From: an uncultured Candidatus Udaeobacter sp.
Lineage (GTDB): Bacteria > Verrucomicrobiota > Verrucomicrobiia > Chthoniobacterales > UBA10450
Assembly: GCA_955652245.1 (NCBI GenBank)
Contig: CATPAV010000074.1
Location: 1-17,981, forward strand
Length of the DNA: 17,981 nt
Direction of reading: 5' to 3'
A model generated the notes under the pieces. The model was not told where the DNA came from and did not search any database. It was given only the letters and a program-made list of their open reading frames with translations. A program made the position numbers and the translations under genes. This document shows, piece by piece, positions 1 through 7,719 of the stretch. Position 1 is the stretch's first letter, and each line of letters begins with the position of its first letter.

Positions 1-1
1 G

Positions 2-640
2 ACGGCGCAGCACACGGCAGCAATCCTTACCACATTTAACGAATGCGACATGAGCGCCGTGCAGGAATTGCGCGGCAAAGCGCAAGAAGAGTTCACGAAA
101 AAGAACGGCGTGAAACTGGGTTTGATGTCGTTTTTTATTAAGGCCTGTGTGGAAGCGCTCAAAGCCGTGTCCGTGGTCAACGGCCGCATTGAGGACGACG
201 ATTTTATCCAAAACAACTTCTACGATATCGGAGTGGCAGTCGGCACCGAGCGCGGACTGGTTGTGCCGGTGCTGCGTGATGCGGATAAGAAAAGTTTTGC
301 CGAACTCGAACAAGCCATTGCTGATTTCGCGGCAAGAGCGCGCGAAGGCAAACTGAAAATCGAAGATCTGCAGGGCGGCACATTTACTATCACAAATGGC
401 GGAGTGTACGGATCGCTCTTCGCCACGCCGATCTTAAATCCGCCGCAGAGCGGCATTCTCGGCATGCACAAGATCATGCCGCGGCCGGTCGCGGTGGATG
501 GAAAGGTGGAAGTTCGCCCGATGATGTATCTGGCGCTCAGCTACGATCATCGCGCCATCGATGGGAAAGAAGCAGTCACTTTCCTCGTCAAAGTGAAGGA
601 ATGCATCGAAGACCCGAAGAAACTGCCGCTGGATTTTTGA
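2..640 (+). CDS. odhB (sucB): Dihydrolipoamide succinyltransferase (E2 of 2-oxoglutarate dehydrogenase), C-terminal part
   Basis: This is the catalytic (acyltransferase) domain of a 2-oxoacid dehydrogenase E2. E2 transfers the succinyl group from lipoamide to CoA in the TCA cycle. The gene is cut by the window start; the frame is open from base 2 and 212 residues are visible. An internal ATG at 50 is not the true start, because the protein upstream of it (AAILTTFNECDMSAV) is already the conserved E2 core. Other E2 hallmarks follow: ITNGGVYGS, NPPQSGILGMH and the C-terminal active-site motif DHRAIDG (545-565), with the catalytic His at 548-550 and Asp at 560-562. The TTFNE segment and the lpdA gene 11 nt downstream favour the succinyl rather than the acetyl enzyme. 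The lipoyl and E1/E3-binding domains lie outside the window. Confidence 0.93.
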   Translation, partial: TAQHTAAILTTFNECDMSAVQELRGKAQEEFTKKNGVKLGLMSFFIKACVEALKAVSVVNGRIEDDDFIQNNFYDIGVAVGTERGLVVPVLRDADKKSFAELEQAIADFAARAREGKLKIEDLQGGTFTITNGGVYGSLFATPILNPPQSGILGMHKIMPRPVAVDGKVEVRPMMYLALSYDHRAIDGKEAVTFLVKVKECIEDPKKLPLDF

Positions 641-651
641 CGGAATGGGTT

Positions 652-2058
652 ATGGAAAAATTTGATGTCGTTATCATTGGCTCTGGTCCCGGCGGATACA
701 TCGCTGCGATCCGTGCGGGCCAGCTTGGACTGAAGACTGCCCTCGTCGAAAAAGACAAAGAACTAGGCGGCACTTGCCTGAACGTCGGCTGTATCCCCAG
801 CAAAGCGCTTCTGACTTCGAGCGATCATTTCGTGTTCGTGAAAAAAGAGGCGGCCAAGCATGGCATCGTCATCGACGGCGCGCGTGTCGATCTCGCCAAG
901 ATGCAGGAGCGCAAAGACAGAGTTGTGAAGACATTCAACAGCGGTGTGCGCACGCTGATGAAAACGAACAAGGTCACTACCTTCGCAGGCTTGGCCACAA
1001 TCACCGCGCCCGGGAAAGTTTCCATTAAATCCTCCAGTGGCGAGACACAGGAGATCGAAACGAAAAATATCGTCATCGCTACCGGCAGCGCACCGGTGGA
1101 ACTGCCGTTCGCGAAATTTGACGGCAAAACAATCGTCAGCAGCACCGAAGCGCTGGAGTTCACGGAAGCTCCAAAGAAACTCGTTGTCATTGGTGCAGGC
1201 GCGGTAGGGCTGGAACTGGGCTCCGTTTGGAACCGGCTTGGTTCCGAAGTCACGATGCTGGAGTTTCTGCCGCGCATCGCTCTCGGGTTCGATCTTGAGC
1301 TGTCGAACCTGCTTCAACGTTTGCTTACCGCTCAAGGCATGACGTTCCACCTGGATGCGAAAGTTAGCGTGGTGACAGTCGAGGGTGGCCGCGCGATCGT
1401 GGCTGCGACCAAAGGCGGCGAAGAACTGAAATTCGATGCCGACAAAGTTCTCGTCTCAGTTGGGCGTCGCCCGTTCTCGGACGGCTTGGGCGCAGAAAAA
1501 GTCGGCGTGGAGTTCGACGAAAAGAAGCGCATCAAGGTGGACAAACATTTCCGTACAAATGTGGAAGGGATTTACGCCATTGGCGATGTGATCGCCGGAC
1601 CGATGCTGGCGCACAAAGCCGAAGACGAAGGAATTGCTTGTATCGAAATCATCGCCGGCAATGCCGGTCACGTGAACTACGACGCCATCGCCGGGATCAT
1701 TTATACGAATCCCGAGCTCGCCGGCGTTGGTCTTACTGAAGACCGGGCGAAAGAGCAGGGGATCGATGTGCGCATCGGCAAATTTCCGTTCCGCGCCAAC
1801 AGCCGCGCGCTTTGCAGTGATGACGTGGAAGGAATGGTCAAGTTTGTCGCCGATGCAAAAACCGATCGCATTCTCGGTGCTCACATTTTACATCACTTTG
1901 CGTCGGAGTTAATCGCTGAAGCCGTTTCGGTGATTGAGTTTGGCGGCAGCTCCGAAGATATCGGACGCACCTGCCATTCCCACCCCACGTTGAGCGAAGC
2001 AGTCAGGGAGGCGGCGCTCAACGTCGAGAAACGCGCGCTGCACATCATGAATCGCTGA
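652..2058 (+). CDS. lpdA: Dihydrolipoamide dehydrogenase (E3)
   Basis: This FAD flavoprotein re-oxidises dihydrolipoamide on E2 and passes the electrons to NAD+. The product is 468 aa, normal for the family. The N-terminal FAD-binding motif GSGPGG is at residues 10-15, and the redox-active disulfide is GGTCLNVGC with Cys42 and Cys47. A second Rossmann motif (VVIGAGAVGLELG) binds NAD. The FAD-contacting segment YAIGDV lies in the second half. The C-terminal dimer-interface pair is His444 and Glu449 in HPTLSE. I chose the ATG at 652, not the in-frame ATG at 601: 601 lies inside odhB and would add 17 residues with no family counterpart. From 652 the start MEKFDVVIIG is the standard one. The gap to odhB is 11 nt, so the two are cotranscribed E2-E3. 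The ribosome site is weak. Confidence 0.96.
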   Translation: MEKFDVVIIGSGPGGYIAAIRAGQLGLKTALVEKDKELGGTCLNVGCIPSKALLTSSDHFVFVKKEAAKHGIVIDGARVDLAKMQERKDRVVKTFNSGVRTLMKTNKVTTFAGLATITAPGKVSIKSSSGETQEIETKNIVIATGSAPVELPFAKFDGKTIVSSTEALEFTEAPKKLVVIGAGAVGLELGSVWNRLGSEVTMLEFLPRIALGFDLELSNLLQRLLTAQGMTFHLDAKVSVVTVEGGRAIVAATKGGEELKFDADKVLVSVGRRPFSDGLGAEKVGVEFDEKKRIKVDKHFRTNVEGIYAIGDVIAGPMLAHKAEDEGIACIEIIAGNAGHVNYDAIAGIIYTNPELAGVGLTEDRAKEQGIDVRIGKFPFRANSRALCSDDVEGMVKFVADAKTDRILGAHILHHFASELIAEAVSVIEFGGSSEDIGRTCHSHPTLSEAVREAALNVEKRALHIMNR

Positions 2059-2062
2059 GTCG

Positions 2063-3361
2063 TTAGTCAGAACGTGTAGTCGCGGCTTCGCGCCGGCGAA
2101 TCACGAATAGCGTTACCAGAGACGAAACCGCGCAAATGACTGCGCCGAACCCGAGCGCAAAAGGCGTGCCTAACCAATGTGCAACCGCGCCGGCTTCAAG
2201 GCTGCCGAGCGGAATCATCGCGCCGAACACGAGGGACCACACGCCCATGACGCGGCCGCGCATTTCATCCGAGACGATCGTTTGCAGCACCGTATTTGAT
2301 GTCGAGAAAAACAGCAGCATGCCGAATCCGGCGAAGGTGAGAAAGACGAGCGCGAGATAGAAATTTCGCGTCAGCGAAAACGCGAGCAACGCGATAGAAA
2401 ACAACCAGATTCCAACGAGGGCTAATCTTCGTGGCGTGAACAGATGTCCGTAGGTCGCGACGACAAGCGCTCCGATGAAAGCGCCGGCTCCGCTTGCTGA
2501 CATCAACAGGCCGTAGCCGTTTGCGCCGCGGCCAAGCACGTCGCGCGCAAAGGCCGGCATTAGTACTGCATACGACCAGCCAAAGACGCCCACTGCGAGA
2601 AATAGCAGCAGAATCGTGCGCACGCGCTGATGTTTCATTGAGTAGACGATGCCGTTCCAGGCGTGCTCGCCCGGAGACATGACGTGCGCCGGGCGCTCGA
2701 AGGGCGGCAACCGCATCATTAACAGGCCGGCGATCACCGCGACAAAGGTCACACCGTTCAGGAAAAAACACATCGTCACGCCAACTGCGCCAATCATCAA
2801 ACCGGCGATTGATGGACCGACAACGCGCGCGCCGTTTACAATCGAACTGTTGAGCGAGATCGCATTGAGCAAATCTTCGCGGCTTGTCATCTCGACCGTG
2901 AACGCCTGGCGCGCAGGCATGTCGAAGCCCATAGCCACGCCGTTGAGCGCAGCGACAATGATGATAAACAAAGGCGTCGCGAATCCGGCCCAGGCGCCGG
3001 CTGCGAGCAAGAAAGCGCAAATCATTTGCGCAGTCTGCGTCGCGACGATGATCGAGCGCTTAGGATAAAGATCGGCCAGCGATCCGCCCCAGATCGAGAA
3101 CAACATCATCGGCGCGGATCCCACGGCGGCGACAACGCCAAGCAGTAATCTCGAATTCGTGATCTGATACACGAACCAGCTCATCGCCGTCTGTTGCATC
3201 CATGTGCCGATGAGCGAGACGAGCTGGCCCCAGAAGAAGAGGCGATAATTGCGATGCCGCAGGGCGCGGAACGTGTGCCGCCAGGTGATTCCGCCCACCG
3301 GCATACGGCGCGGTCGGCCGCTGATATCTTCTGGTACGCGTGCTGTTTCTGTGACTGGCAT
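2063..3361 (-). CDS. MFS transporter, EntS-like / MFS_3 family exporter
   Basis: A 432-aa protein with about a dozen hydrophobic segments, typical of the major facilitator superfamily. The loop after the second helix reads GGSLADLYPKR (residues 92-102), the family's G-x-x-x-D-x-x-x-(K/R) motif A. The start of the folded part (FRALRHRNYRLFFWGQLVSLIGTWMQ, given in pieces: FRALRHRNYR, then LFFWGQL, then IGTWMQ) and the central cytoplasmic loop resemble the proton-coupled exporter group that includes EntS. The substrate cannot be told; drugs or siderophores are the usual ones. Translation may begin at Met1 or at Met20, since the first 19 residues are polar and carry no membrane segment; neither has a strong ribosome site. 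It is convergent with lpdA with only 4 bp between the stop codons, leaving no room for a separate terminator. Confidence 0.9.
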   Translation of the reverse strand: MPVTETARVPEDISGRPRRMPVGGITWRHTFRALRHRNYRLFFWGQLVSLIGTWMQQTAMSWFVYQITNSRLLLGVVAAVGSAPMMLFSIWGGSLADLYPKRSIIVATQTAQMICAFLLAAGAWAGFATPLFIIIVAALNGVAMGFDMPARQAFTVEMTSREDLLNAISLNSSIVNGARVVGPSIAGLMIGAVGVTMCFFLNGVTFVAVIAGLLMMRLPPFERPAHVMSPGEHAWNGIVYSMKHQRVRTILLLFLAVGVFGWSYAVLMPAFARDVLGRGANGYGLLMSASGAGAFIGALVVATYGHLFTPRRLALVGIWLFSIALLAFSLTRNFYLALVFLTFAGFGMLLFFSTSNTVLQTIVSDEMRGRVMGVWSLVFGAMIPLGSLEAGAVAHWLGTPFALGFGAVICAVSSLVTLFVIRRREAATTRSD

Positions 3362-3438
3362 CTGCTTCGGATTCGCTCAGAGCGCGTGCTCCGGGTGGAA
3401 ACGCGAACGCAGGACAGTTCCCTTGTTTGCGGTTGTGT

Positions 3439-3690
3439 TCAACCTCCGCCGCGACCGATGATTAATGTTTTTTCGCGCTGGCTCGAATGCCGGCGTCTTC
3501 TTGTGCGCGCGGCTTTCTTTGCAGCGGCGGAACGCGACCGCGCGGACCGTCGTCGCGCTGCTGAGCGCGCTTGTCTGGAAAGCGCTTGGTGGGACGCAGC
3601 GGAACGGCGCTCGCGTTTCAACGCCCCTCTGGTCGCGCGGGACCGTGTGCGTGAAGGTTTTTTGCGTCCGCCGCCCCGGCCCTTTGTCAA
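3439..3690 (-). CDS. Doubtful arginine/alanine-rich small basic protein
   Basis: An 83-aa reading frame with a TTG start, very rich in Arg, Ala, Lys and Ser, including RSAAAKKAARTRRRRHSS. It begins TKGRGGGRKK and ends GRGGG. Such composition occurs in histone H1-like or nucleoid-binding bacterial proteins. Against it, this 410-bp gap between the divergent MFS and recO genes is very GC-rich, so several frames stay open, and the opposite strand gives an equally long Arg/Ala-rich frame from an ATG at 3460. No good ribosome site precedes the TTG. I do not recognise a defined family, and it may be a compositional artefact. Confidence 0.25.
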   Translation of the reverse strand: MTKGRGGGRKKPSRTRSRATRGALKRERRSAASHQALSRQARSAARRRSARSRSAAAKKAARTRRRRHSSQREKTLIIGRGGG

Positions 3691-3771
3691 GTCGCGCTCG
3701 GCTTGACGTTTTCGCTGTGGAATTGGCCCTTGGATGTAAGAAATGGCATGAGGACATGCTAAATTCCAATT

Positions 3772-4332
3772 GTGGAGAACACTGCCGCCATCTTGTTACG
3801 CAAACGCAAATTTAGCGACACCAGTCTCATCGTCTCATGGTGCACCGAATCGCTCGGTTGCATTCAAACCGTGGCGAGGGGGGCACGCCGGGCGAAAACT
3901 CCGTTCGCTGGCAGGTTAGATTTGTTCTTTGAAACGGAAATTCAGATCGCCCGCAGCCGCAAATCGGATTTACATACGCTGACGGAAGTCGTGCTGAAAA
4001 ACCCGTTCAGCGGCATTCGTCAAAATTATTTGCGAACGCAAACGGCAGCTTATTTTGTGGAGCTGATCGAGATCTGTACGGAACGGGATCATCGGGAGCC
4101 ACAATTGTTTGCATTATTGCGGCGTGCTTTTGGTTATCTTGACGCAAATGATTCGAATCTGCGTGCAATTACACACTTCGAAACCGAACTGGCGCAAATT
4201 ACGGGCGTGCACGATGCGAAAATTTTGAAAAACGATCCGGCCTTTGCGCTGGGCAACTTGTTTGGGAGGTTACCGTTGTCGCGGACGCCGCTGTTGAAGA
4301 CATTGGCCGCAAATAGAAACACAAAATCGTGA
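3772..4332 (+). CDS. recO: DNA repair protein RecO (short form)
   Basis: RecO anneals single strands and helps load RecA onto SSB-coated gaps in the RecF pathway. The 186-aa product starts with the N-terminal OB-fold signature: an ENTAAILLRKRKFSDTS opening, then TVARGARRAK, which contacts DNA. The helical middle (residues about 80-150) follows. The protein is shorter than the usual 220-250 aa and lacks the four-Cys zinc segment found in many RecO proteins; its last 40 residues run through LGNLFGRLPLSRTPLL to the stop. The GTG at 3772 is used because an in-frame TAA lies at 3760 and no ATG is available between. It heads a run of co-directional genes; the next start (4344) is 11 nt after its stop. 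I see no convincing promoter in front of it. Confidence 0.8.
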   Translation: MENTAAILLRKRKFSDTSLIVSWCTESLGCIQTVARGARRAKTPFAGRLDLFFETEIQIARSRKSDLHTLTEVVLKNPFSGIRQNYLRTQTAAYFVELIEICTERDHREPQLFALLRRAFGYLDANDSNLRAITHFETELAQITGVHDAKILKNDPAFALGNLFGRLPLSRTPLLKTLAANRNTKS

Positions 4333-4337
4333 AAGGA
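4332..4337 (+). promoter_or_regulatory. Ribosome binding site for the yceI-like gene
   Basis: AAAGGA lies 6 nt before the ATG at 4344 and overlaps the recO stop region. It decides the start in favour of 4344 over the in-frame GTG at 4329. Confidence 0.7.
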
Positions 4338-4343
4338 AATTCG

Positions 4344-4925
4344 ATGAGAATTCAACTTGTTATCAGCTTCGTTTTGCTGGCTGCGCTCAGCTCAGCCGCG
4401 CTCGCCAGCGAAACGTATAGGTTTGACCAATCGCGCTCCACCATCGGTTTCACCGTTCGCCAATTTCTCGGGACAACTCATGGCAAGTTCACGAAATTCG
4501 ATGGAAAGATCGACATCGACCGGGAGCATCCCGAGAAATCTTCAGTGACGGCAAAAATCGACGTTCGAAGCATCGACACCGGAATCGTGAAACGCGACAA
4601 CCATTTGCGCAGCCCGGAATTTTTTAACATCGCAGAGTTTCCTGAAATGACATTCAAAAGCCGCAGCGTAAGACAAACCGGTCAGCAAAGCGGCGATATC
4701 CTTGGCGATCTTACAATGCACGGCATCGCGAAACCGATCACATTGCATGTGAAGCTATTGAGCCCGATCTCAGGCGATAGGAAGGAAACGCGCTGGGCGG
4801 TGACAACCGAGCCGCTCAAGCGCAGCGATTTCAAGTTAATGTTCAGCCAGGGCGCGGAAGCGATTTCGGGAATCAGTCAGACAGTCGCAGTTAACATCGA
4901 GATCGAAGACTCGCGCGTGCAGTAA
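4344..4925 (+). CDS. YceI-family secreted protein
   Basis: A 193-aa protein of the YceI/TT1927b family, beta-barrel lipocalin-like proteins that bind isoprenoid-type lipids in the periplasm. Residues 1-21 are a signal peptide (positively charged start, a run of Leu/Val/Ala, cleavage after ALA before SETY). The mature part opens YRFDQSRSTIGFTVRQF and carries the family features DNHLRSPEFFN, FPEMTFKS and LTMHGIAKPITL. The start is the ATG at 4344: a clear ribosome site AAAGGA (4332-4337) sits 6 nt upstream, whereas the in-frame GTG at 4329 overlaps the recO stop and would place polar residues before the signal peptide. The precise ligand is unknown. It is followed after 1 nt by a small membrane-protein gene. 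Confidence 0.88.
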   Translation: MRIQLVISFVLLAALSSAALASETYRFDQSRSTIGFTVRQFLGTTHGKFTKFDGKIDIDREHPEKSSVTAKIDVRSIDTGIVKRDNHLRSPEFFNIAEFPEMTFKSRSVRQTGQQSGDILGDLTMHGIAKPITLHVKLLSPISGDRKETRWAVTTEPLKRSDFKLMFSQGAEAISGISQTVAVNIEIEDSRVQ

Positions 4926-4926
4926 C

Positions 4927-5196
4927 ATGCTTATCTTCGTGCTGACGTGGGTTGGTCTTGGTCTTGGTTGCTGGTGCGTCTGTTTTTGGTGGATGCACCG
5001 GATCTCCTCGCGCCAGGATGCGATGTTGAAAGAACTGCATGAAATGACGACGCGCATCGAACAGCTGTCGCAGGCCGAGCATGATTTGATCCGCGACGTG
5101 CACCCCAAGTCGGCGAGATTAAAGAACACATGGAGCATGTCGCGGAAGCCGTACCGCTCGGGGGTTCCGATCCACCGCAACCAGCACCTTGATTGA
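4927..5196 (+). CDS. Small membrane-anchored coiled-coil protein, probably frameshifted
   Basis: The frame from the ATG at 4927 gives one N-terminal membrane helix (LIFVLTWVGLGLGCW, residues 2-23) and then a charged helical stretch (RQDAMLKELHEMTTRIEQLS) with heptad-like spacing. After residue about 59 it becomes an unlikely Arg/Lys/Pro tail. Adding one C to the CCCC run at 5103-5106 restores a smooth continuation in the neighbouring frame: QVGEIKEHMEHVAEAV, then a Pro-rich end and a TGA at 5190-5192. The original protein was therefore probably about 88 aa and helical to near its end. The shift could be a real mutation or a sequencing error. No family or function is recognised. Its gene starts 1 nt after the yceI-like stop, and pxpB follows at once. 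Confidence 0.6.
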   Translation: MLIFVLTWVGLGLGCWCVCFWWMHRISSRQDAMLKELHEMTTRIEQLSQAEHDLIRDVHPKSARLKNTWSMSRKPYRSGVPIHRNQHLD

Positions 5197-5249
5197 TCGG
5201 AAGTGTGCGCGAAGATCGACATCTTCTTTTGCGGAAATCTCGCGCGCTG

Positions 5250-5963
5250 ATGGAAATTACGTCTGTTGGAGATTCTGCGCTCATCGTGCGCGTTCGTAAT
5301 CGGTTCGAAGACGCGCCCAAGGAAACGTTAAAGGAGGTCTTAGACGTGTTTCGACGACTCGAGAACGCGCGCATCCCAGGCGTGATCGAACTCGCGCCGG
5401 CATATACAACAGTCGCGGTCTTCTTTGATTCGGTTCGCGTGATCAACGCCACGGTCGAACCCAATCGTGCAAGTGAATGCCTTACGCAAAAAATTCGCGA
5501 CGCGCTGGCCCGTGGCAAGCGCAAACAAAACAGGCAAGCCGCTGGACCCGCAATCGAAATTCCTGTTTGTTACGATCCGGAGTTCGCTCTCGATCTTGAC
5601 CACGTTGCGGACCATGCGCGGATATCGCCAAATGAGGTCGTCGATCTTCACAGCACGGCTCACTATCTCGTGAATTGCATCGGATTCACACCCGGCTTTC
5701 CTTATCTCACCGGTCTGCCGAAAAAATTGACGACACCGCGCTGTGCGCCGCCGCGGAAAGAAATTCCTGCCGGATCGGTCGCGATCGGTGGCACGCAAGC
5801 CGGTATTTATCCCCAAGTGTCTCCCGGCGGTTGGAATGTAATCGGCCGTACACCATTGCGATTATTTGATGCGCAAAAAGATCCTCCGGTGCTTCTGCGT
5901 GCAGGCGATCGCGTGCGCTTCCGCGCAATCACACGCGAAGAATTTGAGGCGCTAAAGACATGA
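5250..5963 (+). CDS. pxpB: 5-oxoprolinase subunit B (KipI-like, AHS1 domain)
   Basis: One of three parts of the bacterial ATP-dependent 5-oxoprolinase PxpABC, which opens 5-oxo-L-proline to L-glutamate in the cytoplasm. PxpB and PxpC form the part that activates the substrate; the Bacillus homologue KipI also inhibits the sporulation kinase KinA. The product is 237 aa, close to Bacillus KipI. The allophanate-hydrolase-like AHS1 fold is shown by the N-terminal GDSALIVRV, the hallmark GFTPGFPYL (residues 145-153), PRKEIPAGSVAIGGTQAGIY, and PGGWNVIGRTPLRLF. I chose the ATG at 5250; a TTG at 5193 would add 19 residues not usual in the family. Its stop overlaps the pxpC start (ATGA at 5960-5963), a mark of translational coupling. 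Confidence 0.92.
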   Translation: MEITSVGDSALIVRVRNRFEDAPKETLKEVLDVFRRLENARIPGVIELAPAYTTVAVFFDSVRVINATVEPNRASECLTQKIRDALARGKRKQNRQAAGPAIEIPVCYDPEFALDLDHVADHARISPNEVVDLHSTAHYLVNCIGFTPGFPYLTGLPKKLTTPRCAPPRKEIPAGSVAIGGTQAGIYPQVSPGGWNVIGRTPLRLFDAQKDPPVLLRAGDRVRFRAITREEFEALKT

Positions 5964-6946
5964 ACCTCATTGTCACGCGTGAGGGATTCCAGACAACTAT
6001 TCAAGACCTTGGCCGAATCGGCTTTCGACAATTTGGCGTTTCCAGCGGGGGCGCGCTCGATCTTCACGCGTTGCGAATCGCAAATTTACTGACTGGTAAT
6101 GCCGAGAGCGCCGCGGGGTTAGAGTTCACACAAGGAAATATTCGTTTGCGCTTCGAAGATGAGCGCATCCTTAGCTGGTGCGGCGGCGATTACGAAGTTT
6201 GTGTTGCATCGCACTTAATTCCGCCGGGACATTCCGCACTGGTCTTGTCAGAAGACGAATTATCAATTTCTGGTCCTCGGCAGGGTTGGCGTGGCTGGCT
6301 CGCGGTTTCTGGCGGCATTGCAGTGCCGCCCGTTCTCGGTAGTCGCTCTACGGATTTACGCGCGAATTTTGGTGGACTGGAGGGTCGCGCATTGCGCGAT
6401 GGCGACGAGCTTCTGCTCGGAGAACAATCGGATTTTGCGCGATCGCTTATCGATCTTTTAAACGAACGACGGGTTTCTTCGTGGAGTTCGCCAGCTGAAT
6501 GGTCAAGCACTGCGAAGACGAAGTCGGTCCTGCGCGTTATTCGCGGCTGCGACTGGGACCACTTCAACGCTTCAACGCATCACGCTTTAACCAGCGAGAC
6601 TTTCGCTGTCTCGCCGGATTCAGATCGCATGGGCGTACGATTCAATGGTCCCGAGCTGCACCGAAACGACGATGTTGATCTTGTCTCCGAAGCGGTTGCG
6701 CCCGGCACGGTTCAGGTCCCGCCCGGTGGCCAGCCTATCCTGCTTCTCGGCGATTGCCAAACCATCGGCGGATATCCAAAAATCGCTCACGTGATCACGG
6801 TTGATCTTTCGATTGCCGCGCAACTTCGCCCCGAAGAGACGGTCCAGTTTCAGGAAATTTCATTGCCCGAAGCGCATCGCCTGCTTTTTGAGCGCGAACA
6901 AGAACTGGAGCGCTTTCGAATCGGACTGAGCTTACGGAACGAATGA
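5960..6946 (+). CDS. pxpC: 5-oxoprolinase subunit C (KipA-like, AHS2 domain)
   Basis: The 328-aa partner of PxpB in the 5-oxoprolinase complex, of the biotin-dependent carboxyltransferase/AHS2 fold family. Family signatures are QDLGRIGF at residues 15-22 followed by GVSSGGALD, then WLAVSGGI, SPDSDRMGVRFNGPEL, and near the end GTVQVPPGGQPILLLGDCQT followed by IGGYPKIAHV. The length is normal. ATG start at 5960 overlaps the pxpB stop by 4 nt, and its own stop overlaps the pxpA start by 4 nt (6943-6946). Cotranscription is therefore nearly certain. The order B-C-A is one of the usual orders. No truncation or missing motif was noticed. Confidence 0.93.
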   Translation: MNLIVTREGFQTTIQDLGRIGFRQFGVSSGGALDLHALRIANLLTGNAESAAGLEFTQGNIRLRFEDERILSWCGGDYEVCVASHLIPPGHSALVLSEDELSISGPRQGWRGWLAVSGGIAVPPVLGSRSTDLRANFGGLEGRALRDGDELLLGEQSDFARSLIDLLNERRVSSWSSPAEWSSTAKTKSVLRVIRGCDWDHFNASTHHALTSETFAVSPDSDRMGVRFNGPELHRNDDVDLVSEAVAPGTVQVPPGGQPILLLGDCQTIGGYPKIAHVITVDLSIAAQLRPEETVQFQEISLPEAHRLLFEREQELERFRIGLSLRNE

Positions 6947-7719
6947 ACTTAACCATCGATCTTAATGCCGACCTCGGTGAGGGCGCAGGACATGATGAAG
7001 AGCTGCTGACGCTCGTTACATCCGCAAATATTGCCTGCGGTTTTCATGCCGGAGACGCGGATACGATGCGCGAATGTATTTCAGCGGCGCGCGATCATGG
7101 AGTCGCGATCGGAGCGCATCCAAGTCTTTTCGACCGGGAGAATTTTGGCCGAAAAGAATTCCTGGTTACGCCGGATCAAGTTTTTGAGGCGGTGACTTAT
7201 CAGCTTGGTATTTTTCAGGCAATCACCTCAGACCTCGGTGTACGGCCAAATCACGCCAAGCCACATGGCGCGCTTTATAACATGGCGACGCGAGACGAGA
7301 AGATTGCAAAGCAGATTGCGCGCGCAATTCTTGCGGTTGATTCATCGCTGATTCTGTTTGCGCCGGATAACAGCGCGCTCGCACAGGCAGGCCGGGCGGT
7401 GAAATTGCACGTGGCTTGCGAAGTCTTTGCAGACCGCAATTATCTAAGCGATGCCTCACTCGTTCCAAGAAGTCGGCCGGACGCCTTGCTGCACGATCCG
7501 GAAGAAGCAGCGGCGCGCGTGCTGCGAATGTTGCGCGAAGGGAAAGTACGATCAGTCGATGGAGTAGATGTCGGAGTACGGGCAGAAACAGTTTGCGTGC
7601 ATGGCGATACACCGGGAGCGGTGGAATTTGCGCGGACATTGCGTTCGCAGTTGGAAGTGTCCGGAGTCGTGATTCGCGCTCCGAGGTTTTTTGATGACTG
7701 CAAAAATCGAAAATCATAA
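6943..7719 (+). CDS. pxpA: 5-oxoprolinase subunit A (LamB/YcsF family)
   Basis: The 258-aa LamB/YcsF subunit, the TIM-barrel-like part of PxpABC that works with PxpBC to yield glutamate from 5-oxoproline. All of the family's conserved blocks are present: DLNADLGEG (6-14), NIACGFHAGD (29-38), AIGAHPS (55-61) followed by FGRKEF, KPHGALYN, EVFADRNY, and VCVHGDTPGAV near the C-terminus. The ATG at 6943 overlaps the pxpC stop. Its 3' end overlaps the permease gene by 26 nt. With pxpB and pxpC this makes a complete set, so the pathway should work without other genes in the window. Confidence 0.95.
   Translation: MNLTIDLNADLGEGAGHDEELLTLVTSANIACGFHAGDADTMRECISAARDHGVAIGAHPSLFDRENFGRKEFLVTPDQVFEAVTYQLGIFQAITSDLGVRPNHAKPHGALYNMATRDEKIAKQIARAILAVDSSLILFAPDNSALAQAGRAVKLHVACEVFADRNYLSDASLVPRSRPDALLHDPEEAAARVLRMLREGKVRSVDGVDVGVRAETVCVHGDTPGAVEFARTLRSQLEVSGVVIRAPRFFDDCKNRKS

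Noticed and set aside
601..651. ATG at 601 as the lpdA start
   Set aside because: It would overlap odhB by 40 nt and add 17 residues absent from the family; the ATG at 652 gives the standard N-terminus.
2265..3020. 251-codon minus-strand frame inside the MFS gene
   Set aside because: It is an Arg-rich shadow of the transporter frame with no membrane segments or motif.
3194..3706. Plus-strand 170-codon frame across the MFS start and the gap
   Set aside because: Its first part is antisense to the MFS N-terminus and its second part is a compositional Arg/Ala run; no recognisable domain.
5100..5109. Programmed -1 ribosomal frameshift at C CCC AAG
   Set aside because: The heptamer does not fit X XXY YYZ (the second slip, AAG to CAA, is poor) and no ribosome-stimulating stem was seen; an indel in the C run is simpler.
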